A DNA stretch of 64,000 bases from contig CAUYUJ010017894.1 of the NCBI GenBank assembly GCA_963575745.1, forward strand, positions 25,352 to 89,351, written 5' to 3'. The translations under genes were made by a program, and so were the position numbers. This DNA comes from Prorocentrum cordatum. Its lineage: Eukaryota > Sar > Dinophyceae > Prorocentrales > Prorocentraceae. Positions 1 to 11,665 of the stretch are shown here, piece after piece (positions within the stretch are counted from its first letter, which is position 1; every line of letters begins with the position of its first letter). The notes under the pieces are model-generated. The model had not been told where the DNA came from and searched no databases. It worked only from the letters and a program-made list of their open reading frames with translations.

Positions 1-236
1 TGCGCGCGCTCCTCACGGCAGTGCAAGGGAAGGACGGCCTCGAATTGTTCATCGCAGCTTCGAGCGAGACCCACGGCGACGACTTCGACAGGGCCATCTT
101 CATGTGCGAGGACCTCGTAGAGTGCGTCCGCACAGAGGCCGCCGAGTGGTCGACACACGCTGGCGCGACCACGGACTCAGATGACGAGGACCAGACCGAC
201 TCCGAGGAGGACGACCCCTGCGTGGCAAGGGGGTAG
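1..236 (+). CDS. 3' end of an unidentified gene with an acidic C-terminus (5' partial)
   Basis: The frame starting at base 3 is open from the window edge to a TAG at 234-236, about 77 residues. Composition is protein-like: a mixed hydrophobic/charged stretch (LELFIAAS, DRAIFMCEDLVECVR) followed by an acidic Asp/Glu/Ser/Thr tail (TDSDDEDQTDSEEDD). No initiating ATG is needed because the gene enters from outside the window. I do not recognise a family, so no function is given. The stop codon lies inside the first copy of a short GC-rich tandem repeat, so the last residues (PCVARG) come from repeat sequence. It could also be a chance open stretch, since 77 codons is short for GC-rich DNA. Confidence 0.4.
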   Translation, partial: RALLTAVQGKDGLELFIAASSETHGDDFDRAIFMCEDLVECVRTEAAEWSTHAGATTDSDDEDQTDSEEDDPCVARG

Positions 237-313
237 GCCACACGCAGCCCCTGCGAGGCGAGGGGGTAGGCCTCAGCCCTGCGGGGCCCCCTGCGAGGCG
301 AGGGGGTAGGCCT
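215..313 (+). repeat. Three-copy GC-rich minisatellite
   Basis: Three copies of a roughly 25-bp unit with core GCGAGGCGAGGGGGTAGGCC (first copy slightly diverged), at about 215-239, 247-273 and 285-313. Each copy contains GGGGTAG; in the first copy this supplies the stop codon of the upstream reading frame. Confidence 0.75.
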
Positions 314-477
314 CCGTTCGACGTCCACGAGTTCGTCGACTCCTTCGTCGGTGTCTCTTGACGGGCGAGCTCCTCCACCTCGAGGACCTCGGGAAGGCAG
401 GATGGGTAGGAGGAGGGCCCCCTCTCTGCGGCCACGTCTTTAGTTAGACTTAGGGTCGATATTGAACGGGTCTTGAA

Positions 478-615
478 AGGAGGAGGAGGAGGAGGAGGAG
501 GAGAAGAAGGAGAAGGAGGAGGCGGAGGAGGGAGGAGGAGAAGGAGGGAGGAGGGAGGAGGGAGAGGCAGGAGGAGGAGGAGGAGGCGGAGGAGGAGGTG
601 GAGGAGGAAGGGCAG
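478..615 (+). repeat. (GGA)n-rich purine tract
   Basis: Imperfect GGA/GAA/GGC triplets form an almost pure purine strand. Reading frames through it on either strand (poly-Gly/Arg or Leu/Pro/Ser) are products of the repeat, not genes. Confidence 0.9.
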
Positions 616-843
616 TTCTTTCCAAACAGACCTCCCGCTCGCACTGCGGGCCCACGGGGGCCCGTCGTTCGAGATGGCGCCTCGCGCCGCGGAGAGGATG
701 CTCCTGAGAACCTGTGAAGGGGCTTGGGACGGGACGGTGTATTGCAGCATCTTTGCTACACCCTGGGCTTACTCTGGCTCTGCTCGTCCTCCTCTTCTTC
801 CTTATTTTTGATGTTGATCGGACCTGAAGCACGGGCTGCCTTC

Positions 844-1744
844 TTCTTCCTCCTCCTCCTCCTCGTCATTATCATCAGCATCATAATCATGCTCAGAATA
901 AGCATCATCATCAGCATCATCCTCATCATCATCATTATCATCATCCTCATCATCATCATCATCATCATCATCAGCATCATCGTCAGCATCATCATCAGCA
1001 GCATCACCATCATCATCGTAGTCAGCAGCATCAGCATCATCATCAGCAACAGCATCATCATAATCAGAAGCATCACCATAATCATCAACAACATCAGTAT
1101 CATCACCATCACCAGCATCATCATCAGCATCATCATCGTCATTATCGGCATCGCCATCGTCGTAGGGATTAGCATCACCTGCATCATCATAACCATGATG
1201 GTAAATATCATCACGTCAGCATCAATATCATCAGCATCATCCCGATCACCAAACATCAGAATCATCCATCATCATCAGCAGCAGCATGACCGTCATCATC
1301 ATCATCACCATTTTCATCAGCAGCATCATCACCATCACCATCGTCTGAATCATGATCATCATCAGCACCACGATCACCATCATCGTCACCGGCATCACCA
1401 TCATCATCATCAGCATCACAATCACAAGCATAACCGTCATCATCAGCATCATCACCACCATCATCATCAGCATCGTCAACACCGCCATCACCATCATCAC
1501 CACGATCACCACTATCAGCATCATCCCCATCATCACCATCATCAGCATCATTACGATCATCATCATCATCATCACCAGCATCACCATCACCAGCATCACC
1601 ATCAGCATCATCATCATCACCATCATCATCAGCACCATCAGCATCAGCATCAGCATCATCAGCATCATCAGCATCATCAGCATCATTGTCATCATCAGCA
1701 GCAGCAGCAGCATCATCATCATCAGCATCAGCATCAGCATCCCT
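844..1744 (+). repeat. Interrupted CAT/CAG/CAC trinucleotide array
   Basis: About 900 bases of ATC/CAT triplets mixed with CAG and CAC, preceded by a short TCC stretch at 844-866. Triplet phase holds long enough to leave all frames open (poly-His on one, poly-Ile/Ser on another, poly-Met/Leu on the opposite strand). No non-repetitive coding segment was seen. Confidence 0.9.
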
Positions 1745-1960
1745 CTCCTCCTCCTTTATAATTGCCTCCCTCCGTATCCTCCTCCTCCTCCTCCTCCTCC
1801 TCCTCCTCCTCCTCCTCCTCCTCCTCCTCCTCCCCTACACCCTCCTCTCTCTGTTCCTTCTCCCCGTCTCCTCCTTCCCTCCCTGCCTCCATGCCTCCCG
1901 AGTCTCTACCTCGTCATCCCACTCCTCCTTTCCTCTCCTCCTCCCTCCTCCTGCCTTCCT
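1745..1960 (+). repeat. (TCC)n pyrimidine tract
   Basis: Long TCC run with CCT/CTT variants. The 3' end of the giant minus-strand gene stops at 1914, so its last codons read through the purine strand of this tract (EEEGRRREEERKGG). Confidence 0.9.
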
Positions 1961-4744
1961 CCTCCGCCAGAAGCGGGTCCTCGCTGCAGTGCAGGCCGGC
2001 GTCGGCGCACGAGGCCGAGCAGGAGGCACGAGCGGCTCCCAGCACCCAGCCGGAGGCCACGGTCGCCGTGGTGGAGCTCGTCCGCGTGAGCGTGGTGGCG
2101 CTCGTCATGCTGCTGCGCGTCACCGTGCTAGTCGGCGTGGCAGACAACGTCGACGTCAATGAGCTGGTACGGGTGACAGTGAGTGTGGTCGTAAGAGTTG
2201 TGGAGGTATCGCTCGTAGATGTAAGAGTTGAAGTAATGGTAGCGCTTGTGGTGGTCGGGGTTATTGTACTACTCGCACTAGTGCTGGTCAGACTCAAGCT
2301 TATTGTGGTATCTGTGACGCTGAGCGAACTTAGCGACGTGCTGCTGGTTTCTGTGACACTTGTGCTCATCGTGGTCATGCTGGTCGATGTGACACTGAGG
2401 CTGCTAAGCGATATGCTGCTACTTTCTGTAACACTTGTGCTTATCGTCGTAGTGCTGGTCGCTGTCGTCGTGGTCCATGTTGTGGTACTGGTTTTACTGC
2501 TGCTGGTTACGCTTCTGGTGCTCGTGGCACTTGTGCTGACGGTGATGGCGGTGGTGGTGGTGCTGCGTGTCAGTGTACTTTGTGTGACAGAGCTGGTCCC
2601 CGTCGGAGACGTACTCGTCCCGCTGGTCTTGCTTGAAGTTGTGGTCATCGTGCTGCTGCCTGTGCCTGTTGTGGCGGTGAAGGTTGAGGTGCTGCTCTCA
2701 GTGAAGCTGGTCAGGGTGGCAGTTGTCAACGAAACTGTTGTGGTACTCTGCGTCAGTGTCGTGCTGCTTGCCGTGCGACTCGTGACCGTAGATTGCGTGC
2801 TGCTCTGGCTGCTGGTAGCGAACGTAGTACTACTGGTTGCTGTCGGAGTCTGCGTCACGCTGAAGCTCCCTGTAGTACCAGTTACACTGGTTTTTGTTGT
2901 GATGCTTGATGTGGCGCTCGTGCTCACTGTGCTTGTTCTGGACACCGTCGGCGTTGTCAGCGTAGGCGTGCTGCTGATACTGTCAGTGCTCGGACTGCTG
3001 CTCTGCGTGCTGCTGTCTGTAGCTGTTGTGCTGGTCAGGCTCGTAGTGCTGCTCTCGCTAAAGCTGGTCAGGCTTGTCGATGTCTGGGAGGCACTGACGA
3101 TGCTGTGCGTCATTGTACTGCTTTCTGTGTTACTCGAACCCGTCCACGTTGTCAGCGTAAAAGTGCTACTTCCACTGGTAGTGCTCTGACTGCTTGCAGT
3201 TGTTGTGCTGGTCAGGGTTGTGGTGCTGGTCTCAGTGAAGCTGGTCAGGGTGGCAGTTGTCAACGAAACTGTGGTGGTACTCTGCGTCAGTGTCGTGCTG
3301 CTTGCCGTGCGACTCGTGGCCGTAGATTGCGTGCTGCTCTGGCTGCTGGTAGCGAACGTAGTACTACTGGTTGCTGTCGGAGTCTGCGTCACGCTGAAGC
3401 TCCCTGTAGTACCAGTTACACTGGTTTTTGTTGTGATGCTTGATGTGGCGCTCGTGCTCACTGTGCTTGTTCTGGACACCGTCGGCGTTGTCAGCGTAGG
3501 CGTGCTGCTGATACTGTCAGTGCTCGGACTGCTGCTCTGCGTGCTGCTGTCTGTAGCTGTTGTGCTGGTCAGGCTCGTAGTGCTACTCTCGCTAAAGCTG
3601 GTCAGGCTTGTCGATGTCTGGGAGACACTGACGGTGCTGTGCGTCATTGTACTGCTTTCTGTGTTACTCGAACCCGTCCACGTTGTCAGCGTAAAAGTGC
3701 TACTTCCACTGGTAGTGCTCTGACTGCTTGCAGTTGTTGTGCTGGTCAGGGTTGTGGTGCTGGTCTCAGTGAAGCTAGTTAGGCTGGCAGTTGTCAACGA
3801 AACTGTGGTGGTACTCTGCGTCAGTGTCGTGCTGCTTGCCGTGCGACTCGTGGCCGTAGATTGCGTGCTGCTCTGGCTGCTGGTAGCGAACGTAGTACTA
3901 CTGGTTGCTGTCGGAGTCTGCGTCACGCTGAAGCTCCCTGTAGTACCAGTTACACTGGTTTTTGTTGTGATGCTTGATGTGGCGCTCGTGCTCACTGTGC
4001 TTGTTCTGGACACCGTCGGCGTTGTCAGCGTAGGCGTGCTGCTGATACTGTCAGTGCTCTGGCTGCTGCTCTGCGTGCTGCTGCCTGTTGCTGTTGTGCT
4101 GGTCAGGCTCGTAGTGCTGCTCTCGCTAAAGCTGGTCAGGCTTGTCGTTGTCTGGCTGCTGGTGGCGAACGTAGTACTACTGGTTGCTGTCGGAGTCTGC
4201 GTCACGCTGGAGCTCCCTGTAGTGCCAGTCATACTGGTCTTCGTTATGCTGCTGCTTGCTGTGGCACTCGTGATCACTTTGCTTGTGCTGGACGTCGTGC
4301 GAGTTGTCGGAGTCGTTGTGCTACTGAAACTAACAGTGACCTGACTCACTGTGGAGGTGGCCGCGAACGTCGCACTGCTCGAGCTCGTACTCGCCGTCGT
4401 CGCCGTCCTTGTGCTCGTGCCCGAACTGCTCATGACCGTGCTGCTCGAGGTCACACTGCTGCCCGTCTGGGACGTACTGCTAGTCACCGAGGCACTGGAA
4501 GTCCCGGTGGTCGACGATGCTGTTGTACTGCTGGTATCGCTAAAACTGGCCATCGTGTTGCTAATACTGCTCGCACTGGCCGTAGAAGTGCTTGTCTCGG
4601 TCAGCGTAGTGTTGCCTGAGCCAGTCGTGCCCGTTAGCGACGTGCCGCTGCTCGCGGTACTGCTCGCCGGCGTAGTGCTACTTGACTGCGTGGCACTCGA
4701 AGCCGTACCGCTGGAAGTCACGCTGCTCGTCTCGACCATGCTCA

Positions 4745-4775
<31 letters not shown>

Positions 4776-7700
4776 ACTGCTGCCCACCGTGGTGGTGCTC
4801 GAGTACGTGGCAGTACCACTCGTCGTGTTGTTCATACTCGCCGTCGTCGCCGTCCTTGTGCTCGTGACCGAACTGATCGTGACCGTGCTGCTCGAGGTCG
4901 CACTGCTGCCCGTCTGGGACGTACTGCTAGTCACCGAGGCACTGGAAGTCCCACTGGTCGACGATGCCGTCGTGCTGCTGGTGTCACTCGAACTGGCCGT
5001 CGTGCTGCTGGTATCGCTCGCACTGGCCGTAGAAGTGCTTGTCTCGGTCAGCGTAGTGTTGCCTGAGCCAGTCGTGCCCGTCAGCGACGTGCCGCTGCTC
5101 GCGGTACTGCTCGCCGGCGTGGTGCTGCTCGACTGCGTGGCACTCGAAGTCGTACGGGTGGATGTCGCACTGCTCGTCTCGACCACGCTCATGCTGCTGC
5201 TCACTGTTATCGTGGGGCTCGCTGTTGAAGTGGCCGTGGATGTCGCACTGCTCGCCGTGGCCGAGGTGGTTATGCTGGACATGGTGGGTGTGGTCAAGGT
5301 GCTGGTGCTGATTGCTGATATACTGGTTGCCGATGTGCTGGACCAAGTAGAGCTTGCAGTTGTCACTGCGGCAGTGGTCACAGAGGTGGTGATTGACCAC
5401 GAAGTGCTGGTCAGGGTGGTAGTACCACTCGTGGTAGTCGTACTCGCCGTTGCCGACGTCATCGTGCTGGTGGTGTCACTCGAACTGGCCGTCGTGCTGC
5501 TGGTATCGCTCGCACTGTCCGTAGAAGTGCTTGTCTCGGTCCGCGAAGTGTTGAATGACCCCGTCGTGCCCGTCAGCGAAGTGCCGCTGCTCGTGGTACT
5601 GCTCGCCGGCGTGATGCTGCTCGACTGCGTGGCACTCGAAGCCGTACCGCTGGATGTTGCGCTGCTCGTCTCGACCACGCTGATACTGCTGCTCACCGTG
5701 GTGGTGCTCGAGTACGTGGTAGTACTACTAGTAGTTGTCGTACTCGCCATCGTCACCGTCCTCGTACTCGTGCCCGAACTGCTCATGACCGTGCTGCTCG
5801 AGGTCACACTGGTGCTCGTCTGAGACGTACTGCTAGTCACCGAAGCACTCGAAGTCCCACTGGTCGACGATGCCGTCGTGCTAATGGTGTCACTCACACT
5901 GGCCGTCGTGCTGCTGGTATCGCTCGCACTGGCCGTAGAAGTGCTTGTGTCGGTCAGCGAAGTGTTGCCTGACCCTGTCGTGCCCGTCAGCGACGTGCCG
6001 CTGCTCGTGGTACTGCTCGCCGGCGTGGTGCTGCTCGACTGCGTGGCACTCGAGGCCGTACTGCTGGATGTCGCGCTGCTCGTCTCGACCACGCTCACGC
6101 TGCTGGTCACTGTTGTCGTGGGGCTCGCTGTTGAAGTGGCCGTGGATGTCGCACTGCTCACCGTGGTCGAGGTGATTGTGCTAGACATAGTGGGTGTGGT
6201 CAAGGTGCTGGTGCTGATTGCTGATATGCTGGTCGCCGATGTGCTGGACCAAGTAGAGCTTGCAGTTGACACTGTGGCAGTGGTCACAGAGGTTGTGCTT
6301 GTCTCTGAGTTGCTGGTCAGGGTCGTACTACCACTCGTAATGGTCGGACTCGCTGTCGTCTCCGTGCTCGTGCCCGACCTTATCGTGACTGTGCTGCTGG
6401 AGGTCACACTGCTGCTCGTCTGAGACGTACTGCTACTCACCGAAGCACTCGAAGTCCCACTGGTCGACGATGCCGTCGTGCTAATGGAGTCACTCACACT
6501 GGCCGTCGTGCTGCTGGTATCGCTCGCACTGGCCGTAGAAGTGCTTGTGTCGGTCAGCGAAGTGTTGCCTGACCCCGTCGTGCCCGTCAGCGAAGTGCCG
6601 CTGCTCGCGGTACTGCTCGCCGGCGTGGTGCTGCTCGACTGCGTGGCACTAGCAGCCGTACCGCTGGATGTCGCGCTGCTCGTCTCGACCACGCTGATAC
6701 TGCTACTGCTCACTGTTATGGTGCTCGAGTCCGCGGTAGTACCACTCGTAGTAGTCCAGCTCGCTGTCGTCGTCGTCCTCGTGCTCGTGCCCGAACTGCT
6801 CATGACCGTGCTGCTTGAAGTCACACTGCTGCTCGTCTGAGACGTACTGCTAGTCACCGAAGCACTCGAAGCCACACTGGTCGACGATACCGTCGTGCTG
6901 CTGGTGTCACTCACACTGGCCGTCGTGCTGCTGGTATCGCTCGCACTGGCCGTAGAAGTGCTTGTGTCGGTCAGCGAAGTGTTGCCTGACCCCGTCGTGC
7001 GCGTCAGCGAAGTGCCGCTGCTCGTGAAACTGCTCGCCGGCGTGGTGCTGCTCGACCGCGTGGCACTCGAAGCCGTACTGCTGGATGTCGCGCTGCTCGT
7101 CTCGACCACGCTGGTACTGCTACTGCTCACTGTTATGGTGCTCAAGTCCGCGGTAGTACCACTCGTAATGGTCGGACTCACTGTCGTCGCCGTCCTCGTG
7201 CTCGTGCTCGTGCCCGAACTGCTCATGACCGTGCTGCTCGAGGTCACACCGCTGCTCGTCTGAGACGTACTGCTAGTCACCGAAGCACTCGAAGCCCCAC
7301 TGGTCGACGATACCGTCGTGCTGCTGGTGTCACTCACACTGGCCGTCGTGCTGCTGGTATCGCTCGCACTGGCCGTAGAAGTGCTTGTGTCGGTCAGCGA
7401 AGTGTTGCCTGACCCCGTCGTGCCCGTCAGCGAAGTGCCGCTGCTCGTGAAACTGCTCGCCGTCGTGGTGCTGCTCGACTGCGTGGCACTCGAAGCCGTA
7501 CTGCTGGAAGTCGCGCTGCTCGTCTCGACCACGCTGGTACTGCTACTGCTCACTGTTATGGTGCTCGAGTCCGCGGTAGTACCACTAGTAGTGGTCGGAC
7601 TCGCTGCCGTCGCCGTCCTCGTGCTCGTGCTCGTGCCCGAACTGCTCATGACCGTGCTGGTCGAGGTCACACTGCTGCTCGTCTGAGACGTACTGCTAGT

Positions 7701-9650
7701 CACCGACGCACTCGAAGTCCGACTGGTCGACGATGCCGTCGTGCTGCTGGTGTCACTCACACTGGCCGTCGTGCTGCTGGTATCGCTCGCGCTGGCCGTA
7801 GAAGTGCTTGTGTCGGTCAGCGAAGTGTTGCCTGACCCCGTCGTGCCCGTCAGCGAAGTGCCGCTGCTCGTGGTACTGCTCGCCGGCGTGGTGCTGCTCG
7901 ACTGCGTGGCACTCGAAGCCGTACTGCTGGAAGTCGCGCTGCTCGTCTCGACCACGCTGGTACTGCTACTGCTCACTGTTATGGTGCTCGAGTCCGCGAT
8001 AGTACCACTAGTAGTGGTCGGACTCGCTGTCGTCGCCGTCCTCGTGCTCGTGCTCGTGCCCGAACTGCTCATGACCGTGCTGGTCGAGGTCACACTGCTG
8101 CTCGTCTGAGACGTACTGCTAGTCACCGAAGCACTCGAAGTCCGACTGGTCGACGATGCCGTCGTGCTGCTGGTGTCACTCACACTGGCCGTCGTGCTGC
8201 TGGTATCGCTCGCGCTGGCCGTAGAAGTGCTTGTGTCAGTCAGCGAAGTGTTGCCTGACCCCGTCGTGCCCGTCAGCGAAGTGCCGCTGCTCGTGGTACT
8301 GCTGGCCGGCGTGGTGCTGCTCGACTGTGTCGCACTCGAAATCGTGCTGGTCGACGTTGCGCTGCTCATCTCGACCACGCTCACGCTGCTGCTCGATGTC
8401 GTCGTCAAGCTCCCCGTTGAAGTGGCAGTGGACGTCTCACTGCTCGAAGTCCCAGTGGTTGACGAAGCAATCGTGCTGCTGGTAGTGCTCAAAATAGCCG
8501 TCGTGCTGCTGCTTCTGCTCGCACTAGCCGTCGAAGTACTTGTCTTGGTCACGCTGACTGTCGTCGTGGAGCTCAAAGTGTAAGTGGTCGTGTCCGTGGT
8601 CAAAGAAAAAGAGCTGGATAGGGTTTGAGAGGTCAAGGTGATGGTGGTGGTCGCTGTTGCACTGGTCGCCGTTGTGCTGGTCCATGTAGAGCTTACAGTG
8701 GTCACAGAGGTGGAGCTTGAATATGTGGTGCTGGTGAGGGTAGTAGTACCACTGGTCAGAGTGGTTGTGACCGTCGAAGAACTCGTCTCGGTCAGCGTGG
8801 TATTGAATGACCCTGTCGTATCCGTCAGCGTCGTGCCGCTGCTCACCGTAGTGCTGGCCGGCGTGGTGCTGCTCGACTGTGTCGCACTCGAAATCGTGCT
8901 CGTCTCGACCACGCTCACGCTGCTGCTCGATGTCGTCGTGGAGCTCACCGTGGAAGTGGCCGTGGACGTCGCACTGATCGAAACCGTACTGGTCGTGACC
9001 GTGCTGCTCGAGGTCGCACTGCTGGTCGTCTGAGACGTACTGCTAGACAACGATACACTGGAAGTCAAGGTGGTGGACGATGCATTTGTTCTGCTGGTCA
9101 TGCTCGAGCTGGCCGTCGTGCTGCTGGTGCCGCTCGCACTGACCGTCGAAGAACTCGTCTCGGTCAGCGTGGTGTTGAATGACCCTGTCGTATCCGTCAG
9201 CGTCGTGCCACTGCTCACCGTAGTGCTGGCCGGCGTGGTGCTGCTCGACTGTGTCGCACTCGAAATCGTACTCCTCGACGTTGCGCTGCTCGTCTCGACC
9301 ACGCTCACGCTGCTGCTCGACGTCGTCGTGGAGCTCACCGTGGAAGTGGCCGTGGACGTCGCACTGCTCGAAACCGTACTGGTCGTGACCGTGCTGCTCG
9401 AGGTCGCACTGCTGGTCGTCTGAGACGTACTGCTAGACAACGATGCACTGGAAGTCAAGGTGGTGGACGATGCAGTTGTGCTGCTGGTCACGCTCGAGCT
9501 GGCCGTCGTGCTGCTGGTGCCGCTCGCACTGACCGTCGAAGAACTCGTCTCGGTCAGCGTGGTATTGAATGACCCTGTCGTATCCGTCAGCGTCGTGCCG
9601 CTGCTCACCGTAGTGCTGGCCTGGCGTGGTGCTGCTCGACTGTGTCGCAC
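1914..9650 (-). CDS. Giant Ser/Thr-rich modular surface protein, C-terminal part (segment F)
   Basis: Open frame of about 2,578 codons, almost entirely Ser and Thr with Ala, Val and Gly, the composition of mucin-like, potentially O-glycosylated extracellular proteins. It holds older 423-bp units, a block with 370-390-bp spacing, then about three 534-bp (178-residue) units with motifs such as TGTTGSFSVTQTPTATSS. The extreme C-terminus changes character: GWVLGAARASCSASCADAGLHC, a Cys-rich motif, then an acidic/basic tail running into a TCC/GGA microsatellite. The frame joins the upstream segment by a one-base difference near 9622, where the plus strand reads ggcctggcg against ggccggcg in sister copies. 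An extracellular or cell-covering role is inferred from composition only. Confidence 0.7.
2671..4344 (-). repeat. 534-bp coding satellite, three copies
   Basis: The marker gttgtcaacgaaactgt occurs at 2722, 3256 and 3790, exactly 534 bp (178 codons) apart. The surrounding sequence is nearly identical between the first two units and slightly diverged and rearranged in the third. The frame is preserved. Confidence 0.85.
5878..8580 (-). repeat. Diverged 423-bp satellite copies
   Basis: Copies at 6478, 6895, 7318, 7741 and 8164, spaced 417 then 423 bp, and a more diverged one at 5878. They carry more substitutions than the main array and are separated from it by a block (8580-9830) with 373- and 390-bp spacing. 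Confidence 0.85.
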
Positions 9651-11643
9651 TCGAAATCGTACTGCTCGACGTTGCGCTGCTCGTCTCGACCACGCTCACG
9701 CTGCTGCTCGATGTCGTCGTGGAGCTCACCGTGGAAGTGCCCGTGGACGTCCCACTGCTCGAAACCGTACTGGTCGTGACCGTGCTGCTCGAGGTCACAC
9801 TGCTGCTCGTCTGAGACGTACTGCTAGTCACCGACGCGCTCGAAGTCCCACTGGTCGACGATGCCGTCGTGCTGCTGGTGTCACTCACACTGGCCGTCGT
9901 GCTGCTGGTATCGCTCGCGCTGGCCGTAGAAGTGCTTGTGTCAGTCAGCGAAGTGTTGCCTGACCCCGTCGTGCCCGTCAGCGAAGTGCCGCTGCTCGTG
10001 GTACTGCTCGCCGGCGTGGTGCTGCTCGACTGCGTGGCACTCGAAGCCGTACTGCTGGAAGTCGCGCTGTTCGTCTCGACCACGCTGATACTGCTACTGC
10101 TCACTGTCATGGTGCTCGAGTCCGCGATAGTACCACTAGTAGTGGTCGGACTCGCTGTCGTCGCCGTCCTCGTGCTCGTGCTCGTGCCCGAACTGCTCAT
10201 GACCGTGCTGCTCGAGGTCACACTGTTGCTCGTCTGAGACGTACTGCTAGTCACCGACGCACTCGAAGTCCCACTGGTCGACGATGCCGTCGTGCTGCTG
10301 GTGTCACTCACACTGGCCGTCGTGCTGCTGGTATCGCTCGCACTGGCCGTAGAAGTGCTTGTGTCGGTCAGCGAAGTGTTGCCTGACCCCGTCGTGCCCG
10401 TCAGCGAAGTGCCGCTGCTCGTGGTACTGCTCGCCGGCGTGGTGCTGCTCGACTGCGTGGCACTCGAAGCCGTACTGCTGGAAGTCGCGCTGCTCGTCTC
10501 GACCACGCTGGTACTGCTACTGCTCACTGTTATGGTGCTCGAGTCCGCGGTAGTACCACTAGTAGTGGTCGGACTCGCTGTCGTCGCCGTCCTCGTGCTC
10601 GTGCTCGTGCCCGAACTGCTCATGACCGTGCTGCTCGAGGTCACACTGCTGCTCGTCTGAGACGTACTGCTAGTCACCGACGCGCTCGAAGTCCCACTGG
10701 TCGACGATGCCGTCGTGCTGCTGGTGTCACTCACACTGGCCGTCGTGCTGCTGGTATCGCTCGCGCTGGCCGTAGAAGTGCTTGTGTCAGTCAGCGAAGT
10801 GTTGCCTGACCCCGTCGTGCCCGTCAGCGAAGTGCCGCTGCTCGTGGTACTGCTCGCCGGCGTGGCGCTGCTCGACTGCGTGGCACTCGAAGCCGTACTG
10901 CTGGAAGTCGCGCTGCTCGTCTCGACCACGCTGGTACTGCTACTGCTCACTGTTATGGTGCTCGAGTCCGCGGTAGTACCACTAGTAGTGGTCGGACTCG
11001 CTGTCGTCGCCGTCCTCGTGCTCGTGCTCGTGCCCGAACTGCTCATGACCGTGCTGCTCGAGGTCACACTGCTGCTCGTCTGAGACGTACTGCTAGTCAC
11101 CGACGCACTCGAAGTCCCACTGGTCGACGATGCCGTCGTGCTGCTGGTGTCACTCACACTGGCCGTCGTGCTGCTGGTATCGCTCGCACTGGCCGTAGAA
11201 GTGCTTGTGTCAGTCAGCGAAGTGTTGCCTGACCCCGTCGTGCCCGTCAGCGAAGTGCCGCTGCTCGTGGTACTGCTCGCCGGCGTGGTGCTGCTCGACT
11301 GCGTGGCACTCGAAGCCGTACTGCTGGAAGTCGCGCTGCTCGTCTCGACCACGCTGGTACTGCTACTGCTCACTGTTATGGTGCTCGAGTCCGCGGTAGT
11401 ACCACTAGTAGTGGTCGGACTCGCTGTCGTCGCCGTCCGCGTGCTCGTGCTCGTGCCCGAACTGCTCATGACCGTGCTGGTCGAGGTCACACTGTTGCTT
11501 GTCTGAGACGTACTGCTAGTCACCGACGCACTCGAAGTCCCACTGGTCGACGATGCCGTCGTGCTGCTGGTGTCACTCACACTGGCCGTCGTGCTGCTGG
11601 TATCGCTCGCACTGGCCGTAGAAGTGCTTGTGTCAGTCAGCAA
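9433..11643 (-). CDS. Giant Ser/Thr-rich protein, 423-bp satellite part (segment E)
   Basis: Roughly five near-identical 141-residue Ser/Thr-rich units in one frame. Each contains one N-glycosylation sequon (GSGNTSLTD) and the phrases SVVETSSATSSST and TTASPTTTSGTTADSS. The real frame runs from about 11640 down to about 9622, where an extra base shifts into segment F; the remaining codons to 9433 are out of frame (composition changes abruptly to Gln/His/Arg/Asp). It is bounded upstream by a patch rich in small indels (11641-11790). Part of the same gene as its neighbours. Confidence 0.65.
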   Translation of the reverse strand: MLTDTSTSTASASDTSSTTASVSDTSSTTASSTSGTSSASVTSSTSQTSNSVTSTSTVMSSSGTSTSTRTATTASPTTTSGTTADSSTITVSSSSTSVVETSSATSSSTASSATQSSSTTPASSTTSSGTSLTGTTGSGNTSLTDTSTSTASASDTSSTTASVSDTSSTTASSTSGTSSASVTSSTSQTSSSVTSSSTVMSSSGTSTSTRTATTASPTTTSGTTADSSTITVSSSSTSVVETSSATSSSTASSATQSSSATPASSTTSSGTSLTGTTGSGNTSLTDTSTSTASASDTSSTTASVSDTSSTTASSTSGTSSASVTSSTSQTSSSVTSSSTVMSSSGTSTSTRTATTASPTTTSGTTADSSTITVSSSSTSVVETSSATSSSTASSATQSSSTTPASSTTSSGTSLTGTTGSGNTSLTDTSTSTASASDTSSTTASVSDTSSTTASSTSGTSSASVTSSTSQTSNSVTSSSTVMSSSGTSTSTRTATTASPTTTSGTIADSSTMTVSSSSISVVETNSATSSSTASSATQSSSTTPASSTTSSGTSLTGTTGSGNTSLTDTSTSTASASDTSSTTASVSDTSSTTASSTSGTSSASVTSSTSQTSSSVTSSSTVTTSTVSSSGTSTGTSTVSSTTTSSSSVSVVETSSATSSSTISSATQSSSTTPGQHYGEQRHDADGYDRVIQYHADRDEFFDGQCERHQQHDGQLERDQQHNCIVHHLDFQCIVV

Positions 11644-11665
11644 GTGTTGCCTACCCCCGTGGCCG

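Noticed and set aside
724-1761. 345-codon plus-strand frame rich in His and Ile
   Set aside because: It is a direct translation of the CAT/CAG microsatellite with no unique domain.
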